DNA of 18,276 nt from Schizophyllum amplum (GCA_007026445.1 VDMD01000272.1:1-18276); one strand, 5' to 3'; counted from the stretch's first letter, positions 1 through 10,389 are shown. Numbers and translations: made by a program. The notes: generated by a model not told the origin, from the letters alone.

Positions 1-639
1 TCGGGCAGGTTTGTCCGTTCTGGGGCCTTTTCTTCCCACTGGACGAAGGCGGAAGGATTTTATCTCTTCAAGGAACTCCTCCCGATGACCACTGCGGGTA
101 CCTGCAGTGTACCTGTGTGCGGATTACGAGTGGACGTTATCGCACAGAATTGCGCAGTACGCTGTCTACTGCTAGGCTGGTGGACCAGCCCTTTCTGTGT
201 TGCTGGCCAAGACATGACAAATGGCTCGCGAGCTGTGATATCAAGCTGGCCACGCGAGTTTATTTATTGCAGGTGTGGAGGGTTCCCCCCTGCGCGTATT
301 ACAGCAGATGCCATTTCCTGATATGGTGTTGGCTGGTGTTGGTGGAGCACGCGTCATTTTGAGTTTGCTCCCGTATCAAAAACGTGCCTTGCCTCGTGCT
401 GTACTACTTCATCGGGACAAATGCCTTGCTGTTTCATTGCCAAACTCGGAAGCGCTTCTCTTGTTTGTTGCCGTTGCGCGTTTGTCAACAAGTTTGTGCT
501 GTTGATTGGGTTCAGAATAGCATTGGGGTGCCTGTCAACGAAATGTACCTGGATTTGTGCCGAGTGGGAATGGAGTCCATCCGTTTGTCTCGGACATCCG
601 CTGATGTTTGCTCCTGTGTACATGTGCGGTGGATGATGA
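1..639. other. Unassigned 5' stretch with no supportable gene
   Basis: No gene can be supported here. Two + strand frames are open from the left edge, one to the stop ending at 321 and one to the stop ending at 362. They overlap completely, neither shows a recognisable motif, and both contain Cys/Trp-rich, unconvincing protein. A minus-strand open frame (623-354) is equally featureless. One of the + frames could be the last exon of a gene that begins outside the window, but nothing in the sequence decides this. The stretch also holds the 5' flank of the F-box-like gene that starts at 758. Confidence 0.5.
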
Positions 640-757
640 ATGTCTTTGCCCTTAATTCATACCATCCTTCCGATTCCACGAGCCAAGATATCGCTGCTCT
701 ACGTGAGTGAGTCACTTGGATTGCCTACATTGCGCTTTACATGCGCTTCAGGGTCTC

Positions 758-1942
758 ATGGATCGCTCAAGGTTACCCCTAGAGCTCCAGCATACGATAG
801 CCGGCTTTAGCGATCGCCGCACTCTAGCTGCCTTGCTCAGAACATCGCGTTCATTGCGTTACGTGGTCGAGCCACTGTTCTTCATGGAAATCGCCATCCG
901 CAGTCCAGCTCATGTAGCTGCGCTCGCACAGCGACCATCCCTTGCAGCCCGAGTGGTCGTCCTGACTGTTGTGCTTGACCACGCCCCTATTGGTTTGCCA
1001 CCAATGCCTTCCGTTCGTGATGTTAGGTGGAGTTCAGTGCTTGAAGAACCTGTTCGTCGCATGTCGGCCACGGAAGCGGGTGCTTTCTTCCTTCACTTCC
1101 CTGCTCTGCAGCGACTTCACATCAGCCTCGACTTCGCCTCCGTCGCCGAAATGGATCGCGCTCTCTACGCAGTAGCTCCTCGCCTGCGTACCTTCACTGT
1201 ATCTTTTCCATCCGGATCTCCAATGGGTCGTATCCACGGCGCGGTGTCCTTATTCTGTTGCCTGCGCGAACTGCGTTTCGAGGAGGGCCACTACTTCGAT
1301 ATCGGTGCCTTCATGACGGATTGTGTGCGGACTCAGGCGCAGTACGTGGATGTCATTCATATGCCACGTTTCTGCACTTGGTCGTCCTTGCACGCGACTC
1401 TGTGTACTGTTGCCCCTCGACTTCGAGTCTTGGAATTGGTGTCGTTCGTTGATATTGAACGACTCGGTAAGCAAGCGTCCATCTGATTCGCGAGTATCTG
1501 TCGGTCTTAACTTCACGCAGATCTTCGACCTGGGCCGAGTCTCCCTTGCTTATCGACGGTCATGTTCGAGGTCCACAAGCCAAACGATTGCCATCACACC
1601 GAGTGGCGCTTCATGCGGTCTATTATGAAGTACTTGGATGCTAGGTGTCCTGCGCCAGCTCTGACGACTGTCAGAGTAACTGTGTTCGCTCGGAAGGTCT
1701 TGCCTAGCATGTTGACAGGCGACTATAGTACTGTTTCATTGGGCCAGGATAGTGGTCCGATGGACTTTAGTTTGGCCGAATGGTTGCACGACGTCGTCGG
1801 CGACGTGCGACGGTTGGAGATCGTTGTGTATTGCTCATCTTCCTCTGAGGATAGTCCAGTGTACGATTTACGCGCCGCTGTACGTTCTCAGCTGCACATC
1901 CTCGGCGACGACCGTCTGTCAGTAAATATTATTGCTACGTAG
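758..1942 (+). CDS. F-box-like/LRR protein, paralog 1
   Basis: Proposed CDS join(758..1466,1521..1942), 376 aa. Residues 1-45 read as a degenerate F-box: an LPLEL-type opening, then DRRTLAALLRTSRSLR and a hydrophobic stretch. The rest is leucine-rich with irregular LRR-like segments (for example LQRLHISLDF and LRVLELVSF). The 54-nt intron (1467-1520) has a GTAAGC donor, a CTTAAC branch and a GCAG acceptor. It is phase 1 and sits where paralogs 2 and 3 also have an intron. The start at 758 was chosen because it places the F-box at the same distance from the N terminus as in paralog 3. A GTGAGT...CAG intron at 703-751 could add an exon starting at ATG 640. F-box proteins usually link substrates to SCF ubiquitin ligases; the substrate is unknown. 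The F-box match is weak and the paralogy is strong. Confidence 0.75.
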
Positions 1943-2238
1943 ACAGCTCTGACTCGTTATCCTTATTATATTAACTGTCGAATATGAGTACCTGTGGCCC
2001 TCTTTTTCCTTTGCGTTGGAGTTTGCTTTGAAGGAGCGGTAGGTATTGGGTCTCGCGGTGGTCTTGACAGCTCCTACGATTGCCACGTGTCTGCTGTCTG
2101 TTTGATTTTATTTGTTCCCCCCCTATACATATTCGTGATCGGATTCTTCTCGTACTTCCTTGTCGTCCACACATTTCGCGTTCGACTCAGGACAGAAGTC
2201 TACGTGTTTGGCAACGGCGAAGCACCGACTTCCTCAAA

Positions 2239-3505
2239 ATGTCACTGCATTCTTGTTATTTCGAGTACGCGCTGACGCTTTTACCCCCTGTTCGTTCCCT
2301 CCTACTGATAAAGATGTTGTAGCAGACTCTCCGTTGAGTTGCTGGAAATTATTCTCGCGCATAGCAGTTGCGCATCAGCCAAGGCTTTGATGGTGACATG
2401 CAAGTATCTTCGCGACGTGTGTCTCCGTCGATTGTACGACCACGTATGGTTGCGGTACGACACCATCGATCATATTCTCGACAGACCCCATCTCGCCGAC
2501 CTAGTTCGCAGCCTCGATGTCGTCCTCGACGTCGTTCCGCTGCGGCTACCTCGATTTCGCAGTGCACGGTCTTTAACGTGGCGACCTACAGGGCGTGCAA
2601 GCGTGGTGGCTATGAGTGGCTCAGAAGTCGGCAGGCTGTTGGAAGGTTGTCCTGCACTTCAGTCGGTGACGATGAACATCGATTTCGGTACTTGGGGAGA
2701 CGTGGACAACGCATTGGCCTGTATGCCGCGCAAACTGCGTTCGTTCACATTTGGGTTTTCACAAAACACGCCTCGCGGGCCAATGTACCTCCCGTCGCTG
2801 TACGACTTGCGCGCGCGGCAATTATTATTTTCCGCCGGACCTTCATTCGACGTCGGGAAATTGACTACGATCTACGCCGCTGGTACCAACAAGGGTACCG
2901 TACTACTCCGCACTCCTCCAGGCTGCATTTGGAGTTCCTTTCGTGATGCAATTAGCGTGCTTCAGCAGCAGCTTGTTGTTGTCCACGTTGGTTTCATGAC
3001 ATGCACTGCTTCAGGTATGTGGCCTGTTACGAATTTCCGTTGTTGTCGCTCATGCTATAAGCCAGATGCATTCAATGCCATTCGACTAAATAAATTGACT
3101 ACGGTTGTCATCGACGTCCGCGCTCGGGTGGGTAGGACTTGGTTTTTTGTAGGACATTTTTTGACTCGCTTTCGGACGCTGTGTAACTCTCCTGCCTTGC
3201 AATTTGTGTGTGTTCGCATACCTGTCACCCGCATTTATCCTGGTCTCTTCACATCGGCCTTCATACACGCGGGTCAGCATCTTCTACCTACTTTGTTTGG
3301 TGTTCCTATGGAGGAGTGCGATAATGGAGGTTGGGACGAATGGATTTCCGTTCTAGTTGACGGCAAGATCCAAGTAATTATCAAGTTTGTTTGTTCGTTT
3401 GCGTTGCTAGACGACGACGATATGTACAAATTGCGTATTGGTGTGCAGTTGTGCTTAGAACAAGCGCCGTCGGACTACGTATCTGTCGAATACGTCCGTT
3501 CTTGA
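2239..3505 (+). CDS. F-box-like/LRR protein, paralog 2
   Basis: Proposed CDS join(2239..2264,2323..3014,3066..3505), 385 aa. A tiny first exon (26 nt) joins through an intron with a TACTGAT branch (2265-2322) to give an N terminus ending in DRLSVELLEIILAHSS, which aligns with the F-box-like start of paralog 1. The body shares LRSFTFGF and a Trp-Ser-Ser motif (CIWSSF) with paralog 1 (LRTFTVSF, CTWSSL). The second intron (3015-3065, GTATGT...CCAG) is phase 1 and at the position used in paralogs 1 and 3. It is 51 nt long with no in-frame stop, so the open frame runs straight through it. The C-terminal exon is 440 nt, the same length as in paralog 3. The first exon is the least certain part. The role is inferred as an SCF substrate adaptor. 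Confidence 0.75.
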
Positions 3506-4642
3506 TGTATTACAAGCTTACAAGTTTATTGATGTTATAGACCTTCTCTCTTTTCGGACTCCCTGTCTGACGACGTTTCATTTTTTCAATACGACAGCCT
3601 GAGATAAGGTCTGTGCGTCTTGGGTTGTCCATGAAAGCGCAGCGCTTACAAAGTGTGCATTTCCAGTCCTATACGCTATGACGCTAGCCCTATGTCTCGC
3701 GGTATTCAAGCGGGTCCAAGCAGCAAAAAAAAACATCATTGCGCGGACCGACAGCTACATGCTTGGTTTGACCACAGGATTTTCATTGATGACTGCTTAC
3801 ACTCGCCTGACGTATTGTATCCCTCACGAACGAAAATTCTGCTTGGGGATGTACACGTATGCGCCAAAGGGCTGAAATCGCAATGCTCAACTTCCATTAC
3901 CGTGGCTTTGGATAGACGTTATTTTCCTCCCGTTTTCGTGCTGCGTTATACCCGCTGCTCTGCGCTGTTCTTTACCTTGACTCGTTCTCGCTTGTCTGAC
4001 CTTGCTGAGAGTAACTCCAGGGTGCTCTTGATATTGAACAATACATTTGGAGGGATTGGACGAAGCTACATATGGCTTCAATTCAACGACACCTCTGCGC
4101 ATACCCCCGGGAGTTTTCTGCAGTGTGGATGTATGGAATGAACGTGATGATAATGCTCACTCAAAAGGACAGGGATAGCCTTCGCGCTATGTTTAAGGAG
4201 CCCCCTTTTCTTTCAGGTCGAACCAGCGCTTCTTTTTAGTTCGTGCCATAGAGCTGATTCAGACCGATGCATGAAAAGACAAGTTCATGCAATAAATTGT
4301 TTGCCAGATGCAATGTAGTACTCCGGATTGTTAACCACATATTTTGCGAAGTGTCTCCGTTTGGCGAGCCGTATGGCAGATTAGATATAGCGGTAGCTCA
4401 TGTATTATGCATGTAATGTGGTTTCCGAATTACGCGTATGGTTATTTTTCCTAATACGCGTGTTGATGATGTTGGGTCAGGAAGGCCATTCATTTCATAC
4501 ATTTCCTTCGTGTTTATCACGTCGTCTTATGGTTCTTGAGCGGACAGTGAAATATGTTCTAGTCCGGTCTTTATCAACTCGCTTGCCAGCGTCTGTAAAT
4601 GTTTACTTACTGTTGTAGTATGCCGGCTGTGTCAGCATCCTC
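3506..4642. other. Gene-poor region between convergent genes, with remnants of a duplicated upstream region
   Basis: This is the shared 3' side of paralog 2 (+) and the nucleotidyltransferase-like gene (-). It holds copy A of a 70-bp repeat (3654-3723), then about 160 nt not present in copy B. A second block near 3886-3936 resembles the sequence around 6496-6546 upstream of paralog 3, and a short match (CTCTGCGCATAC) lies near 4093. The block therefore looks like a decayed copy of paralog 3's upstream region without its coding part. From about 4140 to 4640 it is AT-richer and no gene is seen. A 162-codon open frame across 3653-4141 is judged spurious because it covers this non-coding duplication. 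Confidence 0.5.
3654..3723 (+). repeat. 70-bp direct repeat, copy A
   Basis: This copy begins TGTGCATTTCCAG and ends CCAAGCAG. It matches 6411-6480 without gaps at 61 of 70 positions (87%). It lies 149 bp after the stop of paralog 2 and is followed by an A9 run. Both copies have the same orientation and flank the minus-strand nucleotidyltransferase-like gene. Confidence 0.85.
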
Positions 4643-5963
4643 TCAGATAAGGAAGAGCATGTCGCTTGAGCGACCAGGGCTGCATACTCTCGGCTCCATC
4701 TGGTTTCGTGTAAGTTTATCTTTTGTAACTCGAAAGAGAGAGTCCCACTCTTGTGGCTTGATACCGCTATCTTGAACCATTCGTCGAAATAAGTCGCGGG
4801 CATATCTATTCGCAAAGGTGTAGCCAAAGAAATCAGGCCAATGAGACATCAGGGGATGTACAGGCATGTAGCGTCGTTTCAGGCGTGCTTCGCTGACTTG
4901 CTGTTCGTACAGGTGTCCGATTCTAAGGGTGGTGGGTTGATTTTTGTATGACAATCGCCAGGAGTGCCACCGCGTAGTCTCCACTGGATCTGCGCGTAGT
5001 CTAAAAGGACGGTTTGAGTACAACAACCTGATCGTCTCGGCTCAGCTTACCTGTCGACGCTGTGAATTGAAATCGACCATGTCATGCGGTCGCCTATGAA
5101 GCGATACCGACGTCCGAACTCCATCCTTGACTGATTAGCCTCTTGCGTCGTAATTGAACGAATGGCTTGAAATCCTCGATTAACGTATTTGCGCTCAGCC
5201 GCTAAAACTTTGGGGTCCGTCTCGGTCTTGAAGAAGAGCGCGCGCCGCCTTTGAAATGTTTCCATGGGATACAACGCATGAGCGTACGAATGTGTGATGA
5301 TATTCATGACAATTGCTAGGGGCGTTGTTAGCCTATGGACAAACGTTTTTCGGAGCACTCACAAGAATGGAAACTTAAAATGACATCCACAGGATTTGTG
5401 GCGGCCGTCATAAGTTGAATGATTGTAGTGCTATCAGCCGTCAAGACAAAATCATATGCGCCAGTGAGTGCGGTATCCGTGTATCCCTCGGATGCAGTTC
5501 TGTCCATTTTGGGTGTGTACTCGAGGATGTCCTTCTCGAAATGTGGCTGCTGTAAAGTCCGCGGCCGGTACACGTATCCCAAGGAAGCGAGGAAATCGGC
5601 GACAAATATGGCGTTGAAATGATCCACGTAGAGGTCGAGATCACTCGCAGTGAAGTGCGAGCGTTCTAGGAATTGTAGAGCAAATGACCCAGATATAACT
5701 AGCCCGGTCGCGTTTTGCAGGTTGCGGAAAGCCGTGATGTGCGACGACGGTACAAACTTTGTCAGACCAAGTTCGAGGTTGTATGCGCGTCGCCTGTAGC
5801 TGAGCACTCGCTCTCGACTGTCCTTGCACACAAGCTCAAAGTCGAACAGTTCAAGTGTTGACAAGCAAGACATCAAAGCGTCGTCGCATGTGGACGGTCT
5901 GAGGGCCTCGTCAGTTCGCTTGCAAACTCGACTTTTATACAGCGGCAGCACAGTCACGTTCAC
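4643..5963 (-). CDS. F-box-like protein with nucleotidyltransferase-fold signature
   Basis: Proposed CDS complement(join(4643..5000,5051..5315,5363..5963)), 407 aa. Introns are 47 nt (GTGAGT, CTAAC branch, CTAG) and 50 nt (GTAAGC...TTAG), and both joins keep phase. Residues 30-60 resemble a shortened F-box (CLSTLELFDFELVCKDSRER). Residues 88-113 carry the nucleotidyltransferase-fold hallmark: hydrophobic-SGS (G92, S93) followed by SDLDLYVD (D108, D110). A strand-D-strand at PVDVILSF (D193) could supply the third carboxylate, so the catalytic triad looks complete. The pattern recalls the AbiEii/MNT-like nucleotidyltransferase superfamily; substrate and activity are unknown. Exon 2 (MNIITHSYAHALYP) and exon 3 look well preserved. 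A TATAAAAG lies inside the first codons, so translation may instead start at Met31 (ATG at 5873), giving 377 aa. Confidence 0.78.
5932..5939 (-). promoter_or_regulatory. TATA-box-like TATAAAAG
   Basis: TATAAAAG reads on the minus strand, 24 nt inside the longest open frame of the nucleotidyltransferase-like gene and about 60 nt before the internal ATG at 5873. The identical octamer precedes the minus-strand gene at 16471. If it is functional, the true start codon is the internal one. Confidence 0.4.
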
Positions 5964-6410
5964 ACTGCGTGAAGATGTCTGCGCTCCTCATCGAACAGCA
6001 GCGATTATACAAAGGCTAGTTGGTACTCACAGCGTTGTCCAGTCTTTAGGACTCATCGCGACTGCCCTCACTGCGCTCGATCAACGTTAAACGTGGGCGT
6101 GTTTCTTATACGGCCTGTGGAGTCACTGCGTTGTATTTGATGTCAAGTGAACGGATTCATGTTGTGCTATACCGGCGGGCGTGCCTGCAGTCGCGTGCTT
6201 GACGCGCGCACCAACGCATTCGCAATCTGGGGCTCTTTTTTCGTCTCCACATGTGATACTTCGACCAGCGGATCTTGCAATGTCTTGACTGGACAGTATC
6301 CGCGTCGCATTCGTTTAGTCTTGTTGTAGTAATGAATATTGGTAATGAATTTTGGAATAAAGTAGCGCTTGCAGTCTGTCAGCATCGGTTCTCATACGAT
6401 TAGAAGGAAA

Positions 6411-6480
6411 TGTGCATTTCCAGACCTATACGCTGTGTCGCTAACCGTATGTATCGCGGCATTCAAGCGGAGCCAAGCAG
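6411..6480 (+). repeat. 70-bp direct repeat, copy B
   Basis: This copy matches 3654-3723 at 61 of 70 positions without gaps. It lies about 260 bp before the proposed start of paralog 3, so it is probably part of an F-box gene upstream region. Similarity to copy A resumes near 6496 after an indel. Confidence 0.85.
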
Positions 6481-6505
6481 GGTCGACATCGACATGATCA
6501 ACCTT

Positions 6506-6522
6506 CATCAACGTGGTTGATG
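6506..6522. promoter_or_regulatory. Perfect inverted repeat, possible operator
   Basis: CATCAAC-gtg-GTTGATG has two perfect 7-bp arms around a 3-bp spacer. It is preceded by ATCAACC, which can pair with the same right arm. It sits 215 bp upstream of the paralog 3 start. The matching place near copy A (about 3890-3910) has lost the symmetry. A dimeric transcription factor site is a guess from symmetry only. Confidence 0.3.
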
Positions 6523-6737
6523 ACAGGCGTTTTTTTCTTCCCGTTTGTAACATTGGAATTACCGTTTGCCTCCATTCCGAGGGCCAAAAAAACATTTTGT
6601 AAGGGGTGCGCATCTAGGGTGGCGCGCGGTTGGCGGGTAGGCATTACGTCGCTATTCGATCTAGTAATACGCAGTATCTTTGAACAACAACGGCACGGCT
6701 CTCTTCTCACTTGTCTCTGCGCATACACTTGACTGAA

Positions 6738-7979
6738 ATGGACGTGCGGTCTGAATGTACGTCGGTCCTGCTCTGTTCTGTGTGACTCGCTGATGCTGTA
6801 TAAGATCCTTTGGATGTGCAGTACGCCGTCGCCGAGATGTGCAACCGGAGGACGTTGCTGGTGTTGATGCAGTGCAGCAGCACTTTGGCGCGGCTCGTCC
6901 TCCCTCTCTTGCACAAGGAGCTACCAATTCGCGGCCGTCGTGCCTTGCGCAATCTAACGACACGCACGGATGTGCATCACCTTGTCCGTACTTTGCGGTT
7001 GACCATCGATCGTCTACCTCGGAAGACGCCCGTACTTCCTTTGGTTGATACGCTCGAATTGCGTCTATCTAGTGGCTCTTCCAACCAATACGCCCTCGTC
7101 GCTTTCCTTGACCAGCTGCCTTCCCTGGTTCACTTGGACATTTCTGGGCCGTTGCACAGTGAACTCAGCATTGACGAATCGCTGCACAATGTCTCTACTC
7201 GCCTGCGTACGCTTCGTGTCTACATCACCAGTCGCCCCGCACCGTCCATTCTCCCTCGCCTGCCGTTTCGGTCCGAATTCAACGAGCTCCGGGAGATCCG
7301 GGTGGAATACCAACAGGAGATGGATGTCGTTCATTTCCTGAACTCCTTCGTGTTTCCTACGGCTCCCCTTCTGCATACAGTCGGCTTCCCGACTCGGTGT
7401 AGCTGGTCCCAAGTGTGTCCTGTGTTGGAGGTGATGGATAAGCGCTTGATTCGCTTGGAACTGGGTTGCGTCTCAGACATATTCTTGTATCGTACGTGGT
7501 CCTTCTCTGGTATTATCATGATCTGATGTCTTTTGAAAGCGATCGTCGATACCTATACATTGCCCAACCTTGGTACTGTGGCGTTCTCGATACAAACCTT
7601 GGATGCGTTTGCGCGCGATATGTGGGATGATATGGCCGACCTCAAGTTTGCGCTTGGAGGAGCGCGCAAATTGTCTTCACTGCGGTCAATATGCGTGGAT
7701 GTACACGCGCGTAACTCTCGTCATACCATGTTGTGTGGTGGCAGCTCAGGCGCGCTATTCGATAGCAGGATGGGACTTGCAACAAAATCGGAGTGGCAGA
7801 TGTGGTCGAGGCGAGTTTTGGGAGATGATTTGCGATTGCAGTTGAACATTTGGACCTCCTTTCGCCATCGTGCAGCCGAAAAGGATGATTACGATTTACT
7901 GGTAGTTACAGTGCGCGCATTGTTCTCTTTTTTACCTACATCGCGCTTCGATCTGAACGTACTGTACAGGGACGACTAG
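6738..7979 (+). CDS. F-box-like/LRR protein, paralog 3
   Basis: Proposed CDS join(6738..6756,6805..7491,7540..7979), 381 aa. The 19-nt first exon is inferred: an in-frame stop at 6802-6804 disappears if a 48-nt intron (6757-6804, GTACGT...TAAG) is removed. The N terminus then reads through YPLDVQYAVAEMCNRR, aligning with the F-box-like start of paralog 1. The second intron (7492-7539, GTACGT...AAAG) is 48 nt, phase 1, and at the position conserved in paralogs 1 and 2. Shared landmarks are LRTLRVYI and CSWSQV. The LRR-like body is leucine-rich. Both introns use AAG acceptors, less common than CAG/TAG. The tiny first exon could be wrong; otherwise the first in-frame ATG lies at 6837. The role is inferred as a ubiquitin-ligase substrate adaptor. 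Confidence 0.75.
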
Positions 7980-8497
7980 ATATTTACGTGCTGACCATGT
8001 CATGTTCCTGTAGAACGGAGTTGAACGTACGCGGAACGATGAAGTCGAAGAGATGCAACCTGGTACGATAATTTTGCCTTGGCTTATTATGGGTATAGCG
8101 TTCTAGGTGAGAACCAGTCCCGTTGTCGATGGCGCCCCTCAGCGTGCATGCCTATGGCGCTGAAGCATTACGCTTCCAATGGTAATTCCCACGTCTAACT
8201 AGTCGATCATTCAATGCGTGCGTAGATGTATATGAATGGGTGACTAATGTGATGCAGTTGATGTTGTTCAATATGCTCGTCAACTTAAAGTAACTTCACA
8301 ATAATGAATAGGATTCTAGGGTTTGCACAACAAGCCTTCCAGGCACTCGTACGGTTGAATGATTGACAAGTGATCTGAACATTGCTTCCGTCGATTGCCA
8401 GCCATCGATCGGTCTGTGTTCACCCTTATAGTTCTTCTTACACTACCATCTCCCTCGCGGAACCACTGCACTTTCCTACTCACGTCGAATACTCAAG
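7980..8497. other. Intergenic region, core promoter of the fourth F-box-like gene
   Basis: This 518-bp stretch lies between two + strand genes, and no open frame of interest was seen. Near its right end CTTATAG (about 8425-8431) is followed by a pyrimidine-rich leader ending TACTCAAG just before the ATG at 8498, a layout common in filamentous fungi. The rest is AT-richer and shows nothing further. Confidence 0.45.
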
Positions 8498-10139
8498 ATG
8501 GCCAACACCTCCCTCCCGCTCTCATTCACTGCGCTTTCTCCTGAGGTATGCGCGAAGATAGTGGGCCACCTGAGCGACGACGACGTCGCTTCCCTTGGAC
8601 TGTCGTCCGTGTATATGTCGAACGTGACGAGAACACGACGAATGCGCCGCTTCGTTGTCAGCGCCCGCTCATACGACGCGCTGCTGCGATGGCAACAGCT
8701 GCAAAACGGCAAACGTGGTGGATTGCCTTTGGGTACGTTTAACGTTCAAAGTTTAGTTGTGGTAGGACATCTGATGTGGGCTATGACTTTCCTCACGCAG
8801 AACCATTGTCTGGCATAGATCCTTCTTGGACAGTCTGGCTTTCCTTGGCGACCCTTCTGGCCTGTCATGCGTTTTTGACGGTCTCGTCTTTCATTCTTCG
8901 AGGTGACGCTGGCAGACAAAAGGTCCGTAAAGAAGGCGCTCGTCCGGTGCGCCGACGAGAGAAAAGAACGTTGCCTCTGGGCTTAGGTGTTGACAACGGT
9001 ATGATTCTGATGCTCTGGCCGGCGCGTGAGCTTACAGCTTTGTAGATGTCTTGGCTGATCGATTGCGAGCTTTCGTGCGCGTACTTGTCTGGCCTTTCCG
9101 ATGGGATGAAAAGTCTCAGATGGTCTTGCAATTTATGACAAGCGTAGCGCCATCCGCCATTCGAACGATATGCTTTCAAGCTGTAGACGAAGCGGCTTGG
9201 GAGGAGGCGGAGAGGCATTGGGATAGATTGAGCGTCGACATCCTGCTCAAAAGTGCAGTCAACATCCATTTCCGATCCCCCGAAGGTCGCATGCCATTCT
9301 TTGTGCTGTCACGATTCATCCGCGAAGTAAACGAGAGCATTCGATCGAGGGCTACAGTCGTTGCTGTGCAGCGCTATGGAACGTCTGGCGACGGGTGGGG
9401 TGGCTCAGAGGAGAGGGGCGAGCATGTATGGCCATCCGCAGGAGGTGGCACGTGGTACACCGGGGGGACGGCGGTATCACGGGCGACTAGAAGTCAGAAC
9501 GCCATCGCAGTTGCTTCCATCGCTCTTCTGCTGGACATGTGGCCAGGCGTGGCGAGCGAATTGCGAGGCGTACACTTTTTTCTCTCGAGACCCTGCACGT
9601 CGACATTGGCGGCAACTTAACGCATGATGACTGGCTCTATCTTCGCTTCCTGTTGGCTGCCAACGGCGACAGTCTGCGCTCGTTGACTTTCATTGGTACC
9701 AATGGCGATCGTATGGTTTTACATTAGCATCGATTTCTCATACTGATTATCACGCGCAGGCAGTGAGAGCTTCACCGTCTTTTCGGGAACTATGACAGCT
9801 CTCCGGCGCATCACTGTGGATTGGCCTACTCTGGAACTCTTGTGCGGTGCGCAGGACGTCACTGAATCAAGCCAGGTTACTGTTCAGGTCCGAGGTTACG
9901 ACCACTACACCGCTCAACCGTACCAATACCGGTTCGCTAAAACAGTATTGTCCGGCGGTCACTGGCGATCCATTACTTTCGAAGAAGATTTAATATGGGA
10001 GCGTCCTCGTAAGTCGGTTAGGGTTGACTGGCAACACACTGACCAGGTCATCACAGAAGCGCGTCGCGGCCGAGACTTCATCCGACAGCAGTTGATGGCA
10101 GGCCTTCAAATGACAGACATTACATTTATATCGGTGTAG
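8498..10139 (+). CDS. F-box-like/LRR protein of a second type, possibly decaying
   Basis: Working CDS join(8498..8732,8801..8998,9046..9454,9511..9710,9760..10139), 473 aa. Residues 12-45 form the best F-box in the window: LSPEVCAKIVGHLSDDDVAS, then leucine/serine. Downstream LRR-like segments include FSLETLHVDI, SLRSLTFIG and MTALRRITVDW. The last intron (9711-9759, TACTGAT branch) is convincing. The third is ambiguous: 9426-9490 also keeps phase, and a single missing T in the T6 run at 9576-9581 would join the frames as well. In exon 2 the +1 frame of 8903-8972 (VTLADKRSVKKALV, then RCADER) looks far more LRR-like than the spliced frame, suggesting two compensating indels. This may therefore be a recent pseudogene, or the sequence may hold errors. 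It is not closely similar to paralogs 1-3. Confidence 0.6.
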
Positions 10140-10389
10140 CAGTACCTACGGATTCGACCAAGCTGGTCCTTTATTTTCTTGATATTGTACTGCACGAGCA
10201 ATGAACTTCGATGGAAAGCGTTGCTGACCTTGAAAGTCTGACCACATATGATTAACAACATATTTCAAAGACTACAGGTAAGATGACGGGAAACTCTGAG
10301 TCTGATACGGTGTAGTGCGGTGAGGCGAGAGTGAAAGAAATGAGTGACGTCCTGAGACTTACATCAGGTGACTACCGTGACTCTACAGA

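Larger units (their letters stand above)
5964..6737. other. Divergent upstream region of the nucleotidyltransferase-like gene and paralog 3
   Basis: This 774-bp stretch separates two divergently transcribed genes, so it should hold both promoters. It contains copy B of the 70-bp repeat and a 17-bp inverted repeat (6506-6522). No supportable open frame was found. Short open frames on both strands overlap each other and show no motif. Confidence 0.55.

Noticed and set aside
2368..2946. 192-codon + strand open frame rich in Arg/Ser
   Set aside because: It is an out-of-frame shadow of paralog 2, whose spliced product aligns with paralogs 1 and 3.
3653..4141. 162-codon + strand open frame
   Set aside because: It starts at GTG, overlaps the 70-bp repeat and the rest of a duplicated non-coding upstream region, and shows no motif.
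10009..10046. Possible 38-nt intron (GTAAGT...CAG with CTGAC) in the last exon of the fourth F-box-like gene
   Set aside because: It is shorter than the other introns here and would shift into a less protein-like frame; reading through gives a sensible C terminus.
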